Origin: a virus | IMG/VR virus record: IMGVR_UViG_3300022925_000126 | Location: 1-29,467 of that record | Strand: one strand, 5' to 3' | DNA: 29,467 nt | Part shown: positions 25,012 through 29,467 of the stretch, one piece after another | How positions within the stretch are numbered: the stretch's first letter is position 1 | How the letters are laid out: each line of letters begins with the position of its first letter | Position numbers and translations under genes: made by a program | Notes under the pieces: model-generated | The model's database searches: none | What the model was told of the DNA's origin: nothing | The model's input: the letters and a program-made list of their open reading frames with translations, nothing else

Positions 25012-25920
25012 ATGGCAGATTTTGACATTTTCAATTTGGGTGTAGAAGACGTAGAAACGCATCAGCCCCAAGCAAACACATCAGCAAATGAGGTTTATAA
25101 ACCAACCGCCGATGATGGTAAAGACGGAACTTACAAAGCATTAATTCGCTTCGTTCCAAACCCTGAGAATCCACGTAATTCTCTAATTCAAAAGTACGTA
25201 CATTGGCTAACAGATGCTAATGGTAACGGTAAATTGGTAGATTCTCCATCAACTATTGGTGAGAAATGCCCAATCGCAGATGTATTCTGGAAACTTCGTA
25301 ACAGCGACAGTGCAGTAGATCGCAAAGCGTCTGACAAACTAAAAAGACGTCAGCAGTACTACTCACTAATCAAAATTATTAAGGATCCACAGAATCCAGC
25401 ACTAGAAGGAACTTACAAAGTATTCAAGTTCGGTTACAAGATTAAAGAAAAGATCGATGCTGAATTGAAGCCAGACTTCGGTGAACCAACACAAGTATTT
25501 GACCTATTTGAAGGTAAAAACTTTGAGTTGATTATCACTCGTCAAGGCGAATACAACAACTACGATAAGTCTAAGTTCTCATCTTCTCGCTCAGCAGTTG
25601 ACGTTAATGGTGAACCAGCTGAACGTACAAAAGAATCAATGGCTGCAATTAAAGCAGAACTTGATGAGGCACCTTCTCTCGCAACTTACGACTACAAAGC
25701 ATGGGATGGCGAAACTCGCGACTTTGTAAATGGAGTACTAAAAATGTATTTGAATCCTGGAGATGCAATCTCTGAGATCTCAACTTCATCAACTCCAAAG
25801 AAGTCGGCTCCAAAGAAAGAAAAAGTTGCTGAAGCTGTTGCTGCTCCAACAAGCAGTTCAACTACAGAAGTTTCAAGTGATGATGATTTAGATTCTTTCT
25901 TGAATGACCTCGACATCTAA
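25012..25920 (+). CDS. 32: gp32-like single-stranded DNA-binding protein
   Basis: The 302-residue protein matches T4 gp32 (301 residues) in length and layout. An OB-fold core (about 40-250) contains I-R-F-V-P near 45-49, H64-W, S-T-I-G-E-K-C86-P near 80-87, the stretch I-I-K-D-P-Q-N-P-A-x-E-G-T-Y-K-V-F-K-F-G (122-141) and N-Y-D-K-S-K-F (183-189), the last two closely parallel to gp32. A Ser/Pro/Ala-rich linker and an acidic tail (DDDLDSFLNDLDI) complete it; in T4 this tail recruits replication proteins. It coats ssDNA during replication, recombination and repair. Of the T4 zinc ligands (H64, C77, C87, C90) only His64 and one Cys are kept, and the basic N-terminal cooperativity motif (KRKST) is absent. 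Nine of ten Arg codons are CGT/CGC. The start ATG has no Shine-Dalgarno. The gene overlaps the primase gene by 17 bp. Confidence 0.9.
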   Translation: MADFDIFNLGVEDVETHQPQANTSANEVYKPTADDGKDGTYKALIRFVPNPENPRNSLIQKYVHWLTDANGNGKLVDSPSTIGEKCPIADVFWKLRNSDSAVDRKASDKLKRRQQYYSLIKIIKDPQNPALEGTYKVFKFGYKIKEKIDAELKPDFGEPTQVFDLFEGKNFELIITRQGEYNNYDKSKFSSSRSAVDVNGEPAERTKESMAAIKAELDEAPSLATYDYKAWDGETRDFVNGVLKMYLNPGDAISEISTSSTPKKSAPKKEKVAEAVAAPTSSSTTEVSSDDDLDSFLNDLDI

Positions 25921-26980
25921 TCCACAGATAACTCAAGAGCTTAAACTAAAGATTATGAAAGCGCTGAAAGACGTTTGTCTGACGGCGCATTCAAGTCCCA
26001 ACAAGCAAATGCTAAAGGACATGCCTGGTAGAATTACTATGGCATGTCCTTATTGTGGGGATTCGCATAGTGATGATACCAAGAAACGTGGTAACATGTA
26101 TTGGGACACGCTTCAATATCATTGTTATAACTGTGGAACGCATACTGATGTAAAGACTCTCTTAAAGGACCACGAGGTAAGACTCCCAAGTTCAGAGGAT
26201 TCATTTACCATTATTGACTATATCAAACACAACAGGTCTGTAACTTCACAGGCAGATACACTAACACACTCAGTATTTCAAAGTGTAAGTGACTTAGCAA
26301 TAACAGTTGATGAGTTTAAAAAAGGATTTGGTGCAAGAGAAATAGAACCTGGAGATTGGATTTGGCTCTACTTAAAAAAGAGATTGCTTCATAAAAAGAG
26401 CGAAGAGTTTTTATTTAGTGCAAGGGACAATCGTTTATGGATTCTTAATTTTACTGGAGACGGTAAGATTATGTCAGCACAAAGTAGAAGAATGAAGGGT
26501 AAAGGTAGTCGTTACTTAACGTATGATTTACCTAAACTATATGAAGAGCTTGGTAAAGAACTAGAGCTCTCAAAGGAAGAATTGGAAAAGGTAACAAAGT
26601 TATCGACACTGTTTGGTATTATGCAAGTAAACTTCCAGCGTCCAGTAACAATGTTTGAGGGTCCAATTGATGCTAAATTCATGACTAATAGTATTGCACT
26701 TGCAACTGCAGGCCGTAACACTGAAGAGTTTGATGAAATGGCAACGGTCCGGTATCTATTTGATAATGACGATACTGGTAAAAAGAAAATGATTGAGAAA
26801 CTAAAAAAAGGAAGATCTGTATTTATGTGGTCTAAATTCTTAAAAGAAAATAAATTAGATACATATGATATAAAGGATCTAAACGACTTAGTTATCAAGT
26901 GTTATGAACTAAAGAATCCAGCCCTTAAAAAGTTGGATGACTATTTCACCTCTAGCTCGTTAGATCTATGGTATATATAG
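25904..26980 (+). CDS. 61: gp61-like DNA primase (zinc finger plus TOPRIM)
   Basis: The 358-residue protein is near the size of T4 gp61 (342). An N-terminal zinc ribbon is clear: C48-P-Y-C51 and C74-Y-N-C77, used in this family to read the priming site. The TOPRIM core has the glutamate motif F-E252-G-P-I-D256 and the D-x-D motif F-D287-N-D289-D290-T-G-K. Between them is a polymerase-domain region with W-I-L-N-F and a R-R-M-K-G-K-G-S-R-Y basic patch. It makes short RNA primers for lagging-strand synthesis at the fork with a gp41-type helicase, which is not in this window. Translation starts 17 bp inside the end of the gp32-like gene in another frame, coupling it to that abundant protein. A later ATG at 25955 would remove the first 17 residues and is less favoured. 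The 3' end overlaps the next gene by 13 bp. Confidence 0.9.
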   Translation: MTSTSNPQITQELKLKIMKALKDVCLTAHSSPNKQMLKDMPGRITMACPYCGDSHSDDTKKRGNMYWDTLQYHCYNCGTHTDVKTLLKDHEVRLPSSEDSFTIIDYIKHNRSVTSQADTLTHSVFQSVSDLAITVDEFKKGFGAREIEPGDWIWLYLKKRLLHKKSEEFLFSARDNRLWILNFTGDGKIMSAQSRRMKGKGSRYLTYDLPKLYEELGKELELSKEELEKVTKLSTLFGIMQVNFQRPVTMFEGPIDAKFMTNSIALATAGRNTEEFDEMATVRYLFDNDDTGKKKMIEKLKKGRSVFMWSKFLKENKLDTYDIKDLNDLVIKCYELKNPALKKLDDYFTSSSLDLWYI

Positions 26981-27183
26981 AAGATATTACAGATATGGTT
27001 GAAAAGGATCTAGATGATTTTTATAGTGATCGTGACCGATTTAAAGGTATGCGAATGCTGGTAGATTTCAACGCATCAGAATACGAACATGATGCTCCGA
27101 AGCTTGATCTTGGAAAACCAAAATTTAAGAAGAAGTTAAAGGCTAGTAAGTTCATTAAAGGTAATAAGGGTTCGTTGTTTTAA
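26968..27183 (+). CDS. Small bipolar protein between primase and UvsY-like genes, function unknown
   Basis: The 71-residue product has an acidic first half (EDITDMVEKDLDDFYSD) and a basic last third (K-P-K-F-K-K-K-L-K-A-S-K-F-I-K-G-N-K-G). It lacks Cys, a signal peptide and membrane segments. The start overlaps the primase stop by 13 bp; an in-frame ATG at 26995 is an alternative. The basic tail could bind nucleic acid or a partner's acidic tail, such as that of the gp32-like protein. Both are inferences. I do not recognise it. Its position in a replication operon makes an accessory role in priming or recombination plausible. Confidence 0.75.
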   Translation: MVYIEDITDMVEKDLDDFYSDRDRFKGMRMLVDFNASEYEHDAPKLDLGKPKFKKKLKASKFIKGNKGSLF

Positions 27184-27193
27184 ACAAGATTAG

Positions 27194-27619
27194 ATGTCGA
27201 ATAAAGAAAAGATTTTAGCACTTGATGGAAAACTAAGTGAGCAAAGAAAGGAATGGACCCTAAAAATCCAGGATCTTTCTAAGTCGCTTCGTTATATCAA
27301 TGGTATGGAGGACACTATTGCAATGGTGCTCTCTAACCGCCAGATTATGATTGATCAGATTGCTTACATAAACATGAAGATCAAGGAACAACAAAGAAGA
27401 ATAAATGAAAGGTACCGAGAAAAATATCTTGAGTACTATAATTTTGACTATAAATTAAGTGAGAAGCAAAAAGATCGTTTTATTGAAGCTGACCTAGCTG
27501 ATGAAAATATAATGCTCTCACATCTACAGAACCAATTAGAGTTCTTTAGAGAATCGGTAAAAACTCTAGATAATATGGGTTTTGCCATCCGAAACAGACT
27601 TGCATTAAAAGATCTGTAA
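27194..27619 (+). CDS. uvsY: UvsY-like recombination mediator
   Basis: The 141-residue, highly helical protein is the size of T4 UvsY (137). The C-terminal half matches UvsY in pattern: Y-L-E-Y-Y, then D-Y-K-L-S-E, then I-E-A-D-L (T4 LSADKDVL), then L-Q-N-Q-L-E-F-F-x-E-S-V-K-T-L-D-N-M-G-F-A-I-R-N (T4 LQYWGILLDFCSGALDAIKSRGFAIKH). The N-terminal half is also helical with many K/E/Q residues. UvsY loads UvsX recombinase on gp32-coated ssDNA. The next gene encodes a UvsW-like helicase, matching the T4 arrangement where uvsY and uvsW lie close together. The call rests on the C-terminal pattern plus this context; the N-terminal half has drifted. It could not be confirmed by alignment here. Confidence 0.75.
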   Translation: MSNKEKILALDGKLSEQRKEWTLKIQDLSKSLRYINGMEDTIAMVLSNRQIMIDQIAYINMKIKEQQRRINERYREKYLEYYNFDYKLSEKQKDRFIEADLADENIMLSHLQNQLEFFRESVKTLDNMGFAIRNRLALKDL

Positions 27620-27645
27620 GGTAAATAAAAAAACTGTGCCTATGA

Positions 27646-29154
27646 ATGGAGCTCAGTTTAACAGAGAATAAACAACTGCTTAGGGTTGATGATGCAACTT
27701 CATTAGAGCTTGAACAGTTAAATATATCCTTGACCAAGAGAATTGATTCGTGGAGATTCAACCCTTTGGTCAAGAAAGGGGTATGGGACGGTTACATTAC
27801 CTATATCAAGGACGATAAGTGGATTCCTGCTGGTCTTTGGAAAGAGGTGATGGACATCTGTAAAGAGTACAGGTTCGAGCTAAAGATTAATGGTATCAGT
27901 GAATTATTTGACCGAGGAATTAATCAAGAGTCGTTTCAAAATTGGGTAGACGACTTCTTTGAAGATTCAGACATTACACCTCGTGACTATCAAGTCGAGG
28001 CTGCATATAACATTTTAAAGTTTAGAAAGTGTCTCTCAGAGCTTGCAACATCTGCTGGTAAGACACTGATATCATTCTTAACAGTTGCATATATTTTAGA
28101 GAAACAAAAGGCTGAAAGGATCTTGTTTATCGTACCAAACGTTTCACTTGTAATTCAAGCAAGCGAAGATTTTGCAGATTATAACTATCGAAACCAGGTA
28201 AACATAAAGATTCAGCAAATTTATAGCGGTCAAAAGATCAGAGCTGGTAGAAATGTAGTGATTGGTACATATCAATCATTAATTAAGAAGAAAGCCGAAT
28301 ACTTTGACCAATTTGATGCTGTGATTATTGATGAAACACATAAGGCAAAATCACAGTCAATTAAAACGATCCTATCGAAGTGTAAAAATGCCGACTATCG
28401 ATATGGCCTTTCCGGTACTATACCAAAGTCTGGAACACTGGATCGACTAACACTAATGGCCTATACTGGTCCACTAATTACCGAAGTAAGCGCAAATTTC
28501 CTTCAAACTGAGGGTTATATTGCAAACTGTCGCGTAAAAGTTATTGAGATGGACTATGCAACCGAAGGCGCAAAGAACGCGTTCAAGGAAATGGCATTTA
28601 ATAAATATGAAAGCAAAGACGTATTCAAATTTGAACAGAATTATGTCATTAATTCACCAGGTCGCCTTAACTTCATTTGTAACATTATTTCCAGAGTACG
28701 CGGCAATTCCCTTGTACTTTTCCACCGCATTGAACACGGTCAAAAGATATATGAAAAGCTTAGACAGGAAAGTGATAAGACAATCTATTATGTTGATGGT
28801 GGAACTGACAAGGACATACGCGAAGAATATAAAAAGAAAATGGAAGCCGGCGATGAAGTTGTTATTGTTGCATCGTATGGTACCTTCTCGACTGGTATCT
28901 CGATCAAGAAAATCCACAACATCTTCTTTACTGAATCGTTTAAGAGTGAGGTAATTATTCGTCAATCAATTGGTCGTGGATTGAGACAACATGAATCGAA
29001 AGACAGCGTTACAATCATTGATTTTGTGGACGATATTAGTTCACCGGATTGGGACAACTACCTTATTCGACATGCAAAGGCCAGACAAAAAATTTACAGA
29101 GAACAAAAGTTCAAATATGACATCAAAAAGGTTAAATTTGATGGAGATATATAA
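27646..29154 (+). CDS. uvsW: UvsW-like superfamily 2 DNA/RNA helicase
   Basis: The 502-residue protein has the full SF2 motif set in the right order and is about the length of T4 UvsW. An N-terminal small domain (1-105) precedes T-P-R-D-Y-Q116 (Q-like motif). Walker A is A-T-S-A-G-K139-T (134-140), motif II I-I-D229-E-T-H, motif III G-L-S256-G-T, and motif VI R439-Q-S-I-G-R444-G-L-R447-Q. A further motif (S-T-G-I-S-I near 415) also fits. UvsW unwinds and migrates branched DNA such as D-loops and R-loops and regresses stalled forks, controlling the switch from origin-dependent to recombination-dependent replication. The ATG at 27646 lies 26 bp after the UvsY-like gene. An out-of-frame ATG at 27642 is not a start. 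It has the UvsW domain layout, and paralogous SF2 helicases are less likely. Confidence 0.88.
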   Translation: MELSLTENKQLLRVDDATSLELEQLNISLTKRIDSWRFNPLVKKGVWDGYITYIKDDKWIPAGLWKEVMDICKEYRFELKINGISELFDRGINQESFQNWVDDFFEDSDITPRDYQVEAAYNILKFRKCLSELATSAGKTLISFLTVAYILEKQKAERILFIVPNVSLVIQASEDFADYNYRNQVNIKIQQIYSGQKIRAGRNVVIGTYQSLIKKKAEYFDQFDAVIIDETHKAKSQSIKTILSKCKNADYRYGLSGTIPKSGTLDRLTLMAYTGPLITEVSANFLQTEGYIANCRVKVIEMDYATEGAKNAFKEMAFNKYESKDVFKFEQNYVINSPGRLNFICNIISRVRGNSLVLFHRIEHGQKIYEKLRQESDKTIYYVDGGTDKDIREEYKKKMEAGDEVVIVASYGTFSTGISIKKIHNIFFTESFKSEVIIRQSIGRGLRQHESKDSVTIIDFVDDISSPDWDNYLIRHAKARQKIYREQKFKYDIKKVKFDGDI

Positions 29155-29155
29155 A
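29146..29155 (+). promoter_or_regulatory. Candidate promoter-like element GATATATAAA
   Basis: This is the fourth copy of the G-R-TATATA motif. It overlaps the UvsW-like stop codon, 42 nt before the ATG of the next ORF, comparable to the copies before the gp32-like and 2303-residue genes. The TATAAA part fits a T4-late-like -10 element. It is supported only by recurrence and spacing. Confidence 0.35.
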
Positions 29156-29187
29156 AGGTATGTTAATCAAAAAATAAGATATTACAA

Positions 29188-29467
29188 ATGGCTAAATTAC
29201 ATTCATTTGAAGATTACTCAAAAATAAGACAAGAGCAAGTTTCAGCTGAAATTGAAGCACAAAAAGAAGCTGCTAGAGAGGAAACAGTAAGAAGTTTTAA
29301 AGATCTTCTTGCAGAGTATGGAGTTACTAAGGTTTCAGAATTAGATGAAGATCAAAGAGAAGAATTCTTTGGTAAACTAGACGGAACTGATCTAAACGAA
29401 TCACTATCTCTTGTAACTGAAGGTACACGTTCTTTCTTTGGTAAAATAAGCAAAAAGTCAGGAGACA
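29188..29467 (+). CDS. Charged helical protein, truncated by the window end
   Basis: An ORF starts at ATG 29188, 33 bp after the helicase stop, and stays open for 93 codons to the window edge. The visible part is highly charged and helical: a first helix rich in Q/E/A (residues 13-40), then F-K-D-L-L-A-E-Y-G-V and S-E-L-D-E-D-Q-R-E-E-F-F-G-K-L-D, then L-N-E-S-L-S-L-V-T-E-G-T-R. The segment Y-G-V-x-x-x-x-E-L-x-x-x-x-x-x-x-F-F recalls a short helical module seen in large marine phage proteins (from memory; unverified). The V-T-E-G could be a prohead-protease-type site. It could be a head, core or scaffold component, or unrelated. The function is not known. A G-R-TATATA element lies 42 nt upstream. 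Confidence 0.7.
   Translation, partial: MAKLHSFEDYSKIRQEQVSAEIEAQKEAAREETVRSFKDLLAEYGVTKVSELDEDQREEFFGKLDGTDLNESLSLVTEGTRSFFGKISKKSGD

Noticed and set aside
26512-26898. 128-residue minus-strand ORF inside the primase gene
   Set aside because: It is opposite a primase coding region with conserved motifs, has Ser/Phe-rich low-information composition, and no neighbours lie on the minus strand.
28544-28954. 136-residue plus-strand ORF in another frame of the helicase gene
   Set aside because: It is a shadow of the UvsW-like frame, which carries the SF2 motifs; its sequence is Arg/Ser-rich with no recognisable features.

Overview
This window is part of the genome of a large, AT-rich, T4-like (myovirus-type) tailed phage. 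Every supportable gene is on the + strand, and genes abut, overlap by a few bases or are separated by less than 60 bp, with one exception of about 300 bp. Start codons have no Shine-Dalgarno sequence at normal spacing and are preceded by A/T-rich stretches, which is typical of Bacteroidota and their phages. A Bacteroidota (perhaps marine flavobacterial) host is therefore the best inference, but the sequence does not prove it.

Positions 1-23672 form a tail, baseplate and appendage block. It opens with the 3' part of a gp25-like baseplate wedge/sheath-initiator gene, then a gp6-like wedge gene, a 90-residue protein and a 909-residue protein in the gp7 position. These are followed by very large, poorly recognisable virion proteins of 196, 647, 1212 and 2303 residues. 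The 2303-residue protein has a Cys-containing, Gly-Thr-Ser-repeat N-terminal part joined to a long Cys-poor part. Next come a collagen-repeat fibre protein (612 residues), a protein that looks built to span the cell envelope (274 residues), another large structural protein (699 residues) and a tail-tube-fold protein (183 residues).

Positions 23683-29154 move into replication and recombination. They hold a small Gly-rich protein, a RuvC-like resolvase, a 297-bp intergenic region, a gp32-like single-stranded DNA-binding protein, a gp61-like primase with zinc finger and TOPRIM domain, a 71-residue unknown, a UvsY-like recombination mediator and a UvsW-like helicase. A further ORF begins at 29188 and runs off the end. 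The products would act together in recombination-dependent replication: gp32 coats ssDNA, the primase starts lagging strands, UvsY loads a recombinase onto gp32-coated ssDNA, UvsW remodels branched DNA and the RuvC-like enzyme cuts junctions.

The best leads for unusual biology are: (i) a gp32 homologue that has lost most of the zinc ligands and the basic N-terminal cooperativity motif of T4 gp32, and uses different arginine codons from the virion genes; (ii) the 297-bp region before it, with what looks like a frameshifted gene remnant and a recurring G-R-TATATA motif; (iii) the putative envelope-spanning protein inside the tail-fibre block; and (iv) the composite 2303-residue protein. I saw no tRNA, CRISPR array, insertion sequence or integrase.
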